Positions 48,017-60,228 of a stretch of 64,000 nt of DNA are shown one piece after another (within the stretch, counting starts at the first letter, position 1; every line of letters begins with the position of its first letter). The translations under genes and the position numbers were made by a program. The notes below the pieces were generated by a model, which made no database searches, was not told the DNA's origin, and saw nothing but the letters and a program-made list of their open reading frames with translations. The stretch comes from Welwitschia mirabilis (lineage: Eukaryota; Gnetophyta; Gnetopsida; Welwitschiales). The stretch is taken from NCBI GenBank assembly GCA_051453625.1, contig JBOZIK010000001.1, positions 277,378,528 to 277,442,527 of the forward strand. Direction: 5' to 3'.

Positions 48017-49970
48017 TGTGGGAATTGAGAAACCTTGGGGGGGTGTGAGGAGAGTTGAATAGGTTTTTTAAATAAAAATTATCTAAATAAACTTATAATA
48101 TAATAAAAACTTACTTAAAATAAATCACTATCAAACTCGTGCATAAAAAGAAAAACTGAAAGTATTCAGAGTAATGAAACTAACAGAAAGCATAAAATAC
48201 CGGTTAGATGCACACAAGTTTTATAGTAATTTGGAAAATCCCCTACTNNNNNNNNNNNNNNNNNNNNNNNNNNNNNNNNNNNNNNNNNNNNNNNNNNNNN
48301 NNNNNNNNNNNNNNNNNNNNNNNNNNNNNNNNNNNNNNNNNNNNNNNNNNNNNNNNNNNNNNNNNNNNNNNNNNNNNNNNNNNNNNNNNACCTTTTAACA
48401 GACTTTTTTAGGCTAAGTTTCAACCTTTCAATGGACTTTTTGAGGCTAAGTATCAACCTTTTACAATGTGTAATAGTGATGATACAATGCTGTGGTGCAC
48501 TAATATCACTTGTTCTTTGGTACAATGATTGTAATGGAGCTTTGCTCTTGTAGATGATATAACAATGAAGTACAACATTTGATCTTGAATGTATAAATAC
48601 AACAAATGATGGATCATCCTAGGTCACGAATATAATGCCAAGATGTGACAGTGAAAATAACAAGATTCAGTCCTTTAGAAAAGTGTCACAAGTGTTTCTA
48701 GTAATATCTCTCTTATTTATTTATAATGGAAGGCTTTTAGATTTTATTACAAGTAAAAATACACTTTTAATAGCTATAAATGGCTATAAAATGGATGCAT
48801 AATAGNNNNNNNNNNNNNNNNNNNNNNNNNNNNNNNNNNNNNNNNNNNNNNNNNNNNNNNNNNNNNNNNNNNNNNNNNNNNNNNNNNNNNNNNNNNNNNN
48901 NNNNNAATGTGTAATAGTGATGATACAATGTCGTGGTGCACTAATATCACTCGCTCTTTAGTACAATGTTTGTAATGGAGCTTTTCTTTTGTAGATTATA
49001 CAATAATGAAGTAAAGATTTGATTTTGAATGTATAGATACAACAAATGATGGATCATCTTAGGTCACGAATATAATGCCAAGATGTGATAGTGAAAATCA
49101 CAAGATTCAGTCCTTTAGGAAAGTGTCAAAAGTTTTTCTAGTGATATCTCTCTTGGCTATTTATAATGGAAGGATTTTAGGTTTTATTACAAGTAAAAAT
49201 GCACTTTCAACAGCTATAACTGGCTATAAAATGGATGCATAATGGATACATAATGAAAATAAAATTTTATTTTCGNNNNNNNNNNNNNNNNNNNNNNNNN
49301 NNNNNNNNNCCCCTTCTGGTGTCGTGACTTAAATAGATTACTCGAGTGAACTTTTTAGTTGTTCTAGTTTTCTATGACTCCATGGTCAACCCCTTAGGGT
49401 TTGGTTGATTACTTATCTGGTCATCCACATATCTATCTAATCAACAATTCATCCTGATAAAGATTCATTTAAATTTTTTACATCAGGTCTAGTTGACTCC
49501 TTAGGTGTCCGATCGACCCCTTAATGATTCGATCAAGGATNNNNNNNNNNNNNNNNNNNNNNNNNNNNNNNNNNNNNNNNNNNNNNNNNNNNNNNNNNNN
49601 NNNNNNNNNNNNNNNNNNNNNNNNNNNNNNNNNNNNNNNNNNNNNNNNNNNNNNNNNNNNNNNNNNNNNNNNNNNNNNNNNNNNNNNNNNNNNNNNNNNN
49701 NNNNNNNNNNNNNNNNNNNNNNNNNNNNNNNNNNNNNNNNNNNNNNNNNNNNNNNNNNNNNNNNNNNNNNNNNNNNNNNNNNNNNNNNNNNNNNNNNNNN
49801 NNNNNNNNNNNNNNNNNNNNNNNNNNNNNNNNNNNNNNNNNNNNNNNNNNNNNNNNNNNNNNNNNNNNNNNNNNNNNNNNNNNNNNNNNNNNNNNNNTTT
49901 ACAAGATACACAAAATTTGCTTCACAAAAAACATTAGTTTGACATCAACTGGTAAAATATAATCTAATAA
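48017..49970 (-). repeat. Copia-type (SIRE-like) 3' LTR
   Basis: Left end tgtgggaattgagaaacc followed by a G7 tract and gagttgaatagg, the terminal block also seen at 32018. Inside: 'gatgcacacaagttttatag', 'gactttttgaggctaag', and a 'ggtcaaccccttagggtttgg' block, all typical of plant SIRE-like copia LTRs. At the other end a polypurine tract (49971-49981, minus strand) abuts it, so this is the 3' LTR of a minus-strand element. N runs at 48248-48389, 48806-48905 (with a duplication of about 345 bp), 49276-49309 and 49541-49897 leave its true length uncertain. Confidence 0.6.
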
Positions 49971-49981
49971 TCTCCCCCTTT
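49971..49981 (-). other. Copia-type polypurine tract
   Basis: Plus strand tctcccccttt; minus strand AAAGGGGGAGA, preceded by GTTTGCCATCAATGTT, the context usual before SIRE-like 3' LTRs. A similar motif without the G run lies at about 50455-50495. Confidence 0.65.
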
Positions 49982-50689
49982 AACATTGATGGCAAACACC
50001 TCTTAGTTGTAAAAATATTAAAATTAAGAAAATTTCCCCTCATAAAATGCCTATTAGGTTTTATAGAAATATTAAGTCTTTTAAAACCAAATAAAGACAT
50101 TTTTATAAGTCTTATTTTATGCTAAAATAAAAACAATTTAAGGTACACACTTAGAGAGTTAAGAAAAATAATATTTATGAGAAGCATCATTTTGATCATA
50201 TAATATTTAACACTTTGATCATTGATAATTTAGAGGTCATTTTAAATACAGGATAAAAATCATTTGGATCATTAAAATTTAACATATTAAAAAATTTAAG
50301 TTCATATGGATATTTGAATAGCACTAAAAAATTGAAACAGAAATTGGAAGCATAAAAACTAAGTGCATTTTCATTTCATTAAATTAAGCAGTACAAAGTA
50401 AAAGTGCTTATCAAGAGTAAACTATATTTAAAATCATTAGATAAATATAACTAATTCCCTTTCTTTTGGCATTAATGACAAAGGAGAGAAAAAATACATA
50501 AGCAAAAATAGAGAAAGAACATAATCATATAAAAAGGTCTAACCNNNNNNNNNNNNNNNNNNNNNNNNNNNNNNNNNNNNNNNNNNNNNNNNNNNNNNNN
50601 NNNNNNNNNNNNNNNNNNNNNNNNNNNNNNNNNNNNNNNNNNNNNNNNNNNNNNNNNNNNNNACTATAATAAGGGTTTGCTTCATATGC
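49982..50689. other. AT-rich internal DNA of the copia-type element
   Basis: No open frame. It lies between the polypurine tract and the transposon-protein relic and includes a 118-N gap (50545-50662). Confidence 0.5.
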
Positions 50690-51610
50690 CTGGTACAAGA
50701 GTCAATTTATCTTAGGTATGAAAGAGTCTCATCAGGATAGGATTCCTTAAAAGAGGGTGATTTTGAAGACTTCTTAAAAGGGATAAAGATGTGCATGTAA
50801 GACAGCATCACATGCCCAATGGGTGCCATGAGTTAAACTATTTCAAGTTTTGGATAAAAAGGCACCTAAGAATAACAACATAAATTGGTGATTAGCATAG
50901 AGTAGGATAAAACACTAGTCCTATGATATTCTAATTGAGAGATTATATTTTTTAATATGATGGTAGGAGCATTAATGGAATGCCCAATCCCTACCAAACA
51001 CATCAAATATGTCCTATAGCTGGAGGCCTCATCATAATAACCCGTTAAAGGTAAAACATTATAAGTAAAGTCCAAATGAAGAAAATGATACTTGGAAATA
51101 AGAAAAAAGGTGGAAATAGTATGTTTCCATAAATGTGACTTACTACAAATCTGCCTTGTAATTGCTAGCTTATCGTCCATGGAGTTATGAAGATGGCAAA
51201 ACTCTTAATGATCTCCTTTAGATAGATTAGTAAGATTAGAAATACAATTTGTAGTGATCTTCAGCTGCATCCCTAAAACAAGGGTTTCAAGAGTTTCCAA
51301 ATCATAATTATAAGAAGCATATAAAACATACATGTAAGAAATCGATATGCTAAACCTAAAACATTAAGAAATAGCCAAAATCCTGATCTCCTAGGAGTTG
51401 GATCACCTTCCTAAGCTCTCTAAGCTCTAAAGTATTAATAGATCACTCCTTGATAGACCAGTTTCTTGTCAAACTTTTCTGAGAACTTTTCTATATCCTC
51501 CTTAGACATTCCTTGATAGAAGTAAGAGCAATATCTAGCTACAACTTCCTTGACTCTTTTCCTTGAGGAACTTTCAACTATTTTAGCCTCTTTATAGGAG
51601 CTTAAAAATA
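50690..51610 (-). pseudogene. Plant transposon-associated protein relic (PF20167-like), copy 1
   Basis: Minus-strand relic in several frames. Upstream part (about 51450-51600): RKRVKEVVARYCSYFYQGMS followed by KEDIEKFSEKFDKKLVYQG. Main part: a 104-codon open frame (50866-51180) with HLWKHTISTFF, VLPLTGYYDEASSYRTYL and TSVLSYSMLITNL. The pattern resembles the 'putative plant transposon protein' domain found in plant retroelement-derived proteins. That assignment is from memory of the family pattern and needs a profile search. It lies between the copia-type polypurine tract and the copia Gag relic, on the same strand. Confidence 0.5.
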
Positions 51611-51978
51611 AGGAAATCTAAGAAAAATTACTGGATCTAGAAGTAAAGCTCTAGAGCTAGAAGGAGATATTTAGATTTTAAACATAAATGAGGCTAGAAC
51701 ACAATGAAAATGATTTGGATACTTCTTTTTTTTATAGAGGAGATTAAATAGGGCAATTTGAAGAAAGAAATTGGGTCCACTGATAGTACTTCCATACTAT
51801 AGTCTGTCAGGTCTAGTTAACTGATTGAAGTTTTGGCCAACTCGTCGAGATGTGGCTCTACAGTACAGGAAGAGGTCTAGATGACTGGGCTTTTAGGCTA
51901 GTTGACAGATTACATCTAGTCAACTGAATTAGAGATTTGGTCAATTGCCCTAAAATTAGCCAGAGGATGGTAAATTAA
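51611..51978. other. Upstream segment of the relic, up to a gap
   Basis: 51780-51960 contains repeated 'ggtctagttaactga' and 'gactgggctttt' type blocks, similar to the 'gtcaacc/gtcgacc' repeats of plant copia elements. No gene. Confidence 0.4.
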
Positions 51979-52078
51979 NNNNNNNNNNNNNNNNNNNNNN
52001 NNNNNNNNNNNNNNNNNNNNNNNNNNNNNNNNNNNNNNNNNNNNNNNNNNNNNNNNNNNNNNNNNNNNNNNNNNNNNN

Positions 52079-53345
52079 AAATCTCCTTAGGATAGACTTT
52101 CTTAAGAGAGGGTGATTTTGAAGACTTCTTGAAGGGGATAAAGATGTGCATGCGAGACAGCATCGCATGCTCAATGGATGTCATAAGTTAAACTATTTCA
52201 AGTTTAGGATAAAAAGGCACATAAAAATAACAATATAAATTAGTGATTAGCATAGAGTAGAATAAAACACTAGTCCTGTGATACTCTAACTCAGAGGTTA
52301 TATTTTCTAGTATGATGGTAGAAGCATTAATGGAATACCCAGTCCCTACCAAATACATCAAATATGCCCTATAGCTAGAGGCCTCATCATAATAACTTGT
52401 TAAAGATAAAATATTATAAGTAAAGACCCAATGAAGAAAACGATACTTGAAAATAAGTAAGAAGGTGGATATGGTATGTTTCCATAAATGTGACTTATTA
52501 TAAATCTTTCTTGTAACTACTAGCCTATCATCCATGGAGTCACGAAGATGGAAAGACTTTTGATAATCTCCTTTAGATAGATTAGTAAGATTAGAAATAC
52601 AATTTGCAGTGATCTTCAGCTACTTTCATAAAACAAGGGTTTTAAGAGTTTCCAAATCATTATCATAAGAAGCATTACAATAAAACATACAGGTAAGAAA
52701 TGGATATGCTAAACCTAAAACATTAATAAAATAGCCAAAATCCTAATCTCTTAAGAGTTGGATCACCTTCCTAAGCTCTCTAAGCTCTGAAGTATCAATA
52801 GATTACTCTTGATAGACTAGTTTCTTGTCAAACTTTTCCGAGAACTTTTTCTATATCCTCCCCAGACATACCTTGATAGAAGTAAGACCAATATCTAGCT
52901 ACAGCTTTCTTGACTCTTTTCCTTGAGGAACTTTCAGCTATTTTATCCTCTTTATAGGAGTTTAAAAAGAAGGAAATCTAGGAAAAATTACTAGATCTAG
53001 AAGTAAAGCTCTAGAGCTAGAAGGAAAAGCTTTAGATCTGAAACATAAATGAGACTAGAACATAATAAAAATGATTTGTATACTTCTTTTTTTATAGAGG
53101 AGATTGAATAGGGCAATTTGAAGAAATAAATTGGATCCACTAATAGTACTTTCATACTATATTCTGTCAGGTCTAGTTAACCGATTGAAGTTTTGATCGA
53201 CCCATTGAGATGCGGGTCTATAGTATAGGAAGAGGTCTAAGCAACTGGGCTTTTAGGTTAGTCGAAAGATCACATCTAGTTGACTAAATTAGAGATCTAG
53301 TCAGTTTCCCTGCAATTAACTAGAGGATGGTGAATTAATCTCCAG
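52079..53345 (-). pseudogene. Plant transposon-associated protein relic, copy 2 (likely false duplicate)
   Basis: Near-repeat of 50740-51978 after a 100-N gap, including the same protein relic as a 115-codon open frame at 52188-52535. Differences are scattered. Given the gap pattern elsewhere in this window, this is probably the second allele or an unmerged contig end rather than a true tandem copy. Confidence 0.6.
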
Positions 53346-53497
53346 TTCATTTTTGTGATTGAGAAAAATGTTGCAAAATCAAGATTTCATAATAGTATCT
53401 TCTAGAAAATTTTTAGTTCTAATAAAATTTAAATCATTATTTCCTTTTTTAATATTGTGATTTACATAATTGAATTGATTATTACATAAATTTACAT
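53346..53497. other. AT-rich spacer before a 396-N gap
   Basis: Nothing recognised; the gap runs 53498-53893. Confidence 0.4.
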
Positions 53498-53893
53498 NNN
53501 NNNNNNNNNNNNNNNNNNNNNNNNNNNNNNNNNNNNNNNNNNNNNNNNNNNNNNNNNNNNNNNNNNNNNNNNNNNNNNNNNNNNNNNNNNNNNNNNNNNN
53601 NNNNNNNNNNNNNNNNNNNNNNNNNNNNNNNNNNNNNNNNNNNNNNNNNNNNNNNNNNNNNNNNNNNNNNNNNNNNNNNNNNNNNNNNNNNNNNNNNNNN
53701 NNNNNNNNNNNNNNNNNNNNNNNNNNNNNNNNNNNNNNNNNNNNNNNNNNNNNNNNNNNNNNNNNNNNNNNNNNNNNNNNNNNNNNNNNNNNNNNNNNNN
53801 NNNNNNNNNNNNNNNNNNNNNNNNNNNNNNNNNNNNNNNNNNNNNNNNNNNNNNNNNNNNNNNNNNNNNNNNNNNNNNNNNNNNNNNNNNNNN

Positions 53894-54525
53894 ATTTTAG
53901 TTTGAAAAGCTTAGACTTAGAAGAAAGTAAAGAGCTAATAGAACATTTATTTTTGTACTTACTTCTACCTTAAAATCTAGATGATTTTTTGTAGTTTTCC
54001 TTCCTATTATTCTTTCATAAAGGAAGCCTCTTAACTCACCTTATGATAAGAGGAAATTCTTCTTCTACATCTTCCTTAGTGTTATCTCCTTTTAACAGTT
54101 CTTTTGTTTTTTCTTTAGAAGCTTTTTTGGATTTTCATTGGCTCTAAGAGTAATAGGATTCTCTTTTAAAGAACCATNNNNNNNNNNNNNNNNNNNNNNN
54201 NNNNNNNNNNNNNNNNNNNNNNNNNNNNNNNNNNNNNNNNNNNNNNNNNNNNNNNNNNNNNNNNNNNNNNNNNNNNNTCTTAGTATTATCTCCTTTTAAG
54301 AATTCTTTTGTTTTTTCTTTAGAAGCATTTTTTGGATTTTCATTAGCTTTAAGAGTAATAGGATTCTCTTTCAAAGAACCATCTTAAATAAGATTCATCT
54401 TGTAATCCATTAATGTGCTTTCTAATTTCTAAATATTTATTGTATTAAAGATTCATCTTAGAGACTCTTTTAAAGTAATTATCCACTCTCTCTTCATTAT
54501 TTATCTTTAGGTTTTCAAACTAATT
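53894..54525 (-). pseudogene. Ty1/copia Gag relic (SIRE-like)
   Basis: Minus-strand copia Gag. In order: FENLKINNEERVDNYFKRVS (about 54462-54521), typical of the UBN2-type Gag domain; KHINGLQDESYL; then KENPITLKANENPKN (about 54325-54370), an acidic segment, and KNNRKENYKKSSRF-GRSKYKNK (about 53950-54000), the basic linker before the zinc knuckle. The knuckle itself is absent or lies in the 396-N gap. A 100-N gap (54178-54277) repeats about 100 bp on both sides. Stops interrupt all frames. By order on the minus strand this should be the 5' part of the element ending at 48017. Confidence 0.6.
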
Positions 54526-54764
54526 NNNNNNNNNNNNNNNNNNNNNNNNNNNNNNNNNNNNNNNNNNNNNNNNNNNNNNNNNNNNNNNNNNNNNNNNNNN
54601 NNNNNNNNNNNNNNNNNNNNNNNNNNNNNNNNNNNNNNNNNNNNNNNNNNNNNNNNNNNNNNNNNNNNNNNNNNNNNNNNNNNNNNNNNNNNNNNNNNNN
54701 NNNNNNNNNNNNNNNNNNNNNNNNNNNNNNNNNNNNNNNNNNNNNNNNNNNNNNNNNNNNNNNN

Positions 54765-57700
54765 TACTTCCTATCAGTTCTAAGTATCTATATTTGATGC
54801 TTTACCAAACCTAAAACTTAAAAGACTATAAGTATACCTGCATCGTCATCTTCTAATAAGCATAGTTTATCCCATCAAAGACTAGAGGTCTGATAGGTAG
54901 CATTCTTCTATATTTTACTCAAAAATGTTACTCCTTTTCATGAGTAACCACTATGATAGTACTTAAGAATCATTGAACTTAAAATAGGGAGTAAATGAGT
55001 TTTACCAAATATAAATCCAAACAAAAACAAATAGAAAATCATAATAAAGACCTTACCAAATTAATGTGGTTTTCCAACTTGAATATGTTCACACATAAAT
55101 GGTATTTTTCATTTACACCTCTAAATATCCTTATAAAACCCTTGCTTTTATTGCATTCTTGGTTGCTTTAGAGGTCTATTTACATATGCCAAGATTTAAA
55201 TTAAAAATGAAACTTTGTTTGATAACAGAAAGATGATAAGAAAAATTAAAGTGTTAGTGTTGATTAATGAATAATATGTGGTGTGAACTATTAATGTTAA
55301 GGTTGTTTTAAAATAAGTATTGGGTAACATAACACAATATTCATAAAGTTTAAAGAAATAGTAATGTATTGAAATGAGAACAGGATTAACATATTAAAAG
55401 GAAGGTGTTATTAAATGTTACATTCAATTAGTAATTAGATGTATGATATTAATTATGATTATGGTAAAGTAAGTAGAATTACATGATATTCCTTAATTGG
55501 ACTTAGTAACAAGAATTGAGGTTTAAGCTATTAAGGTATTAATTATTAAATACATATTAAAGGTTACTTATTATTATTAAAACATTATGCAAATGACATT
55601 ATAATTGTGTATTGTAAATAAATGATAATTAATTAAAAAGGGTTAAGCTTTGTTTCAATGTCTTATGAATAAATGATAAGATGGAATGTTGGAATAATGG
55701 TGAATTAGGTGGTGTGTTAATAATAAAGAATAATAAATGAAATAGATATAAGAATGGATAATGAATAATAAGTTACACAAACATAACAGTGACTAATGAT
55801 TGACTGTTAATTAACTATAGTAACTTATACAACATGATATAAATAGTACTGACTTATTATCTTAACTATTAAGTAGTGAGTTATAACTCATAGAATGTTA
55901 TCCATGACCAAATTTTCTCATAAATCAAATTAACTTATAAACTAGAGCTACATAGCAGAAGTGTAATAGGATCTAGATAAGACCGAATAACAGTTATATG
56001 TATGATTGACTACCAAAGAAATCCTTATGCATAATGGGTTTTGATATGATGACAATAACCCATAAATGCACCAAATGAGGCAATGGGAACGGTAATCCAT
56101 AGATGCACTAACTGAGGCAGTGGAGTAATAAGAATATTTTTTGAGATACAAATCATCTTTGATTCATAATCTAACTAAAAAATTGCTTAAAATGTAATAC
56201 ATGTTATTGGTAAATAGACTATACATCTAAATATTAGCATCATTGGCTATCAACAACATGGATCAGGTGATCTAGTAACTTATGTAAAGGCTTAATAATG
56301 TGTAAGATGATGATACAATATATGATGATAAGGATGGCTTAATAATGACTATGATGATGTTATAACCTAAGATGATGATATAACCAGAAGGAATAATATA
56401 AACCTAAGTACTAAATTGACTTATGATATGATGTATTACATCTACATATATTTGATATGTGTATTAATTGTGTTTTATATTCTTCTTTCATCATCGATTA
56501 TGTTCTAGATTCTTATTATGTCATTAGTTGATAATCATCTATACTAGATCCTAATTGATCATGTAGCATATAGATTTTATTTTTTTCTTTTGATCAATAT
56601 TATCTATCTANNNNNNNNNNNNNNNNNNNNNNNNNNNTAGTTATAAAAGGTGTAGTGCAACATGTCCTAGCCTTCGAGAAAGGCGTATGTGTTTAGATGA
56701 TTGATGGCATTCACGAAATACATATGTGTTTGGGATGTTTAATGGGAGATCAAAAACATGACTGATAGGTCGTGTTTTGTCTAAAGGAGGATGGACCTTA
56801 TAGAGGAAGCATTTTCATAGTTAATCTATGGATGATGGAATGAAGTGAGATTCGTAAAACATCTTTCATGGTGAGGAGTTAGGTAATAGCCTAGTGAATG
56901 GTATGCCTAGGTAGTGGCATTATTAGGTTAATTTACATAACCCATTTATGGTCTAGCCAGCATATTTATGACCATGCATGGTCATGGCCCTAATGTGTGG
57001 CCTATAGATGGTTGGACTAAAGCTTCATCGAATGTGTGGCTAGTTGTCTTCCTATATCTAATATGGATGTTCATACATATTTTATGTAAGTATACATTAT
57101 ATGATGTTTTTGTGGTTTTATGATATGCACCATATGATGTTTCCATGATTTATGTGAATGTTCTATTTATGAGATCTAGCTTTTTATTATCTCGTTTACT
57201 CATTAACATGAACCATATAAAACTACCATTAGTGTTACGTGTATTAGTAGTACCAAAAGAAGATAAAAGATAGAACTATGTGTGGTCTAAGTTTCTCCAG
57301 ATGAGGATACATAGAGGTGATTACTTACTATAGGTCAATAACCACTTGACCATGATCCACACACTTTATTGTATGGTTTATAATATGTATTACCATGTGT
57401 TTATTTACATGACTTCATATATGCCTTTTCTACTTAATGCTTTTAAGCCATCTTATGTCAAGATGTGATGCTATCAGGTATACTATCATCATATAGTACT
57501 CTTAAGGAATAGCCTATGAGTTATTATGAGTACACCTTTCACTTGAATTTAGATTAACTTACTATGTTAGTTAGTCATGCAATTATGTAATTAAATAATG
57601 GTTAATTAAGCAATTGTAATTAGTTAATGTTAAAAAGAATGGTGTAAATTGTGGTAAAATTGAGTGTATGAAAATCATTAACCTACAAAATAATGGTTTT

Positions 57701-58149
57701 GGAGAATTATCGATTTTACATATGAATGAGAGGCTTCCTTCAAGATAGCACTATCTTATCCTCAGGGATTACAATGGACCAAATTTAAGTTGTACTCTTA
57801 AGTACTTAAAGAAGTACAATCATACAAGGGTTTCAAGGTTAATAAAGATGATTATAATTTATGGACCAGAAAGAATGGACCTAATAATCTAATTGCTATA
57901 TAATGAAGTAATAATAAACAATTCTAAGAAAAAAACATAAAGCCTAAAAGATATCACTTTAATAGAATGTTTAAGTTCTCCTTATTATAGTTACTTATAA
58001 ATATCCAATATAATAGTTATGTAGTTATGGAAAAGTCAATGATTAAGTAATGGCTTTAGTAAATGGTTCTCTTTGTCAAGGACATAGAAAATATTTACAT
58101 TTAATATCAATTACAAATATGAGTAATTATTTTCTCTTTATACTTTTTA
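54765..58149. other. AT-rich intergenic DNA, no gene
   Basis: No coding relic recognised. 56640-57060 is less AT-rich and repeats words such as 'tatgtgtttgg' and 'gtgtggc'. The frame at 55948-56151 (minus) has no domain and is probably chance. Includes a 27-N gap (56611-56637). Confidence 0.6.
56968..56985. repeat. Perfect 18-bp palindrome
   Basis: ATGACCATGCATGGTCAT is its own reverse complement; the centre CATGCATG is the RY motif bound by plant B3 factors. No gene is near, so a regulatory role is unlikely. Confidence 0.8.
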
Positions 58150-58740
58150 CCTTTTATGTTTTAGATGTCTTCTTGAGATTTACCTTAGTGAGATAGGAAT
58201 TTGAAAATATGTAAACAATGTGCAATGTCTATAATTAACTAAGATTTGATCATTCAATGGTTGTTTTATTTTTCATTTATTTTTTTGGATAGACATCGTC
58301 TATGTAGTAGACATCTTTGTCAAGTAAACATATTCATCATGAAAGATGTTTTTTTATTAAATTGTTAAAATCTTAATAAGTCTTAAAGTAATTTATCTCT
58401 AATTCTTATGTATCATAAATTCATCATGTAAAACTTGGCTGATCCCATAGAATGTAGATAATTTATCATAGCATAATTTATCTCTATTACCTCTTTTGGT
58501 TTAGCATAGGTGACTTCAATTTACTAGATGTTTTTAAATAGTTAAACCAATATAAACATCTTTAATTCGCTATATTTCTTTTACTTATCTCAACTACTAA
58601 GTTTAGTAGAAATGTATTTGCTATGATAAACATCTTTTACATATGTTAGCTTCAGATTCGACCTACACATCTTTAAGAAAGTAGATGTCTTCACCATAGA
58701 CATCTTTAAAATTATAAATATCTTTGGTTAATTTTATCTG
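58150..58740. repeat. Cluster of GACATCTTT-like motifs in both orientations
   Basis: About eleven copies of AGACATCTTT or its complement AAGATGTCT, exact or one to two bases off, within 590 bp (58162, 58292, 58312, 58343, 58528, 58555, 58637, 58666, 58684, 58700, 58722). It may be a degenerate array or the regulatory part of an LTR: a copia-type polypurine tract lies 400 bp to the right, pointing into this region. Confidence 0.55.
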
Positions 58741-59137
58741 TCCTTCATGAACTTTGTGCTTTGAGGTTTGGTTAGCTTAATCCCAATTTACGCCTGGGGT
58801 ATTCTCTAATACCCTGTATACACATTAAACACATCACATTTGATAAGTGGAATTATCAAAACTAAGATTTTACTAATAGAGGTAATTAAAGTAAACTAGA
58901 ATAGAAGTAAACTCATTAATAATATAAGTAATGATAACCAATTCATGGTAAATGAACAATCATTAAAATTACATTATGAAAATAAGATAGAAGATCTATA
59001 TTTAATATTTGGATAATCTTATAAACTTAATACTAAAAATTTTACTATTTATTTGATTTTAATAAAAGTTATTTACCTTGCTTTTATTGTTGCTTAACTT
59101 AAAAATCTTAGGCATCTAGAAATAAATTCTCTTAGTA

Positions 59138-59150
59138 TTCTCCCACTTGT
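59138..59150 (-). other. Copia-type polypurine tract-like site
   Basis: Plus strand attctcccacttg; minus strand CAAGTGGGAGAAT, the usual plant copia tract next to a 3' LTR. If real, an LTR would extend towards lower coordinates from here. I could not find its other end. Confidence 0.4.
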
Positions 59151-59375
59151 GTTAGATGCCTAATATAAATAGTTTTACCTTTTAAATCATCAAGATGTTT
59201 AAAGTTATGAAAAAAGTTAAATTACTCCCTTCAATCACAACATTAAAATTTAATGCATGTTATACTTTTGTATAACTAATTAGTTAATAATTTTTACCAT
59301 ATTTTCCACCATATTTTCATTATCTAATATATACTTTATTTTTCATTAAATAAAGTTAACTTTTATATTAGTATT
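59151..59375. other. AT-rich DNA, no gene
   Basis: Nothing recognised between the polypurine tract-like site and the microsatellite. Confidence 0.5.
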
Positions 59376-59510
59376 AAAGAGAGTGAGAGAGTGTGTATGT
59401 GTGTGTAAGANNNNNNNNNNNNNNNNNNNNNNNNNNNNNNNNNNNNNNNNNNNNNNNNNNNNNNNNNNNNNNNNNNNNNNNNNNNNNNNNNNNNNNNNNN
59501 NNNNNNNNNN

Positions 59511-59586
<76 letters not shown>

Positions 59587-59657
59587 TGTGTGTGTGTGTG
59601 AGTGAGTGAGTGAGTGAGTGAGTGAGTGAGTGTGTGTGTGTGTGTGTGTGTGTGTAT

Positions 59658-59694
<37 letters not shown>

Positions 59695-59715
59695 AGGAAA
59701 GAGAGAGAGAGAAGG
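59376..59715. repeat. Compound microsatellite (GA, GT, GAGT)
   Basis: A 100-N gap (59411-59510) sits inside. Right of it: about 20 GA units, a GT run broken by one TA, eight GAGT units (59600-59631), another GT run, then GA and purine-rich sequence. The long open frames on both strands here are low-complexity artefacts. Confidence 0.95.
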
Positions 59716-60228
59716 AAAAATAAAAGAAATAAAGAAGGAAGAAAAATAATAAAAACATAATGTTTTACCATAGGTTCATCAAAGCAAGTATTCTAGAGAG
59801 GAACCTTTGCCAATTTAATATGATATGCATGAGAACTTTTTGTAGGGTTAATTTACCATGATTTAAACTTTGTTTTATACGTCTTTACTTCTCTAATAGT
59901 AGTTACACTCTCCTCATTTTAATATAATTTATCTATTATAGTTAAATAATGAGCTCCTTCCATGCAATGTAAATTTATTATTTTATTTTCTTTAATTTAG
60001 TCTTTTATTTTGTATGATCTTATGAAATGATGATCTACATTATACGTAAGTTAATGTGGTTAACAATGAAGATGAAATTGATAAGGGAAATTGCATTTTT
60101 TACTAATGAAATGCAATTACTAATTTATCTATTAACACTATGCATTCTAATCATCTTAACGGAAAAATGATCAATACCTAATAATTTAATACTTATCCTA
60201 TTTCGTCACCTATTAACATTTTTCTACT
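59716..60228. other. AT-rich DNA, no gene
   Basis: Nothing recognised. Confidence 0.5.

Noticed and set aside
49501-49942. Frames of 136-145 codons
   Set aside because: They consist almost entirely of the 357-N gap.
58797-58814. Hairpin GGGTATT-ctct-AATACCC as an RNA terminator or element end
   Set aside because: An isolated 7-bp stem in plant intergenic DNA; no transcript or repeat border could be tied to it.
59346-59771. 141- and 131-codon frames rich in Thr/His and Leu/Ser, plus shadows
   Set aside because: Direct translation of the GA/GT microsatellite and N run.
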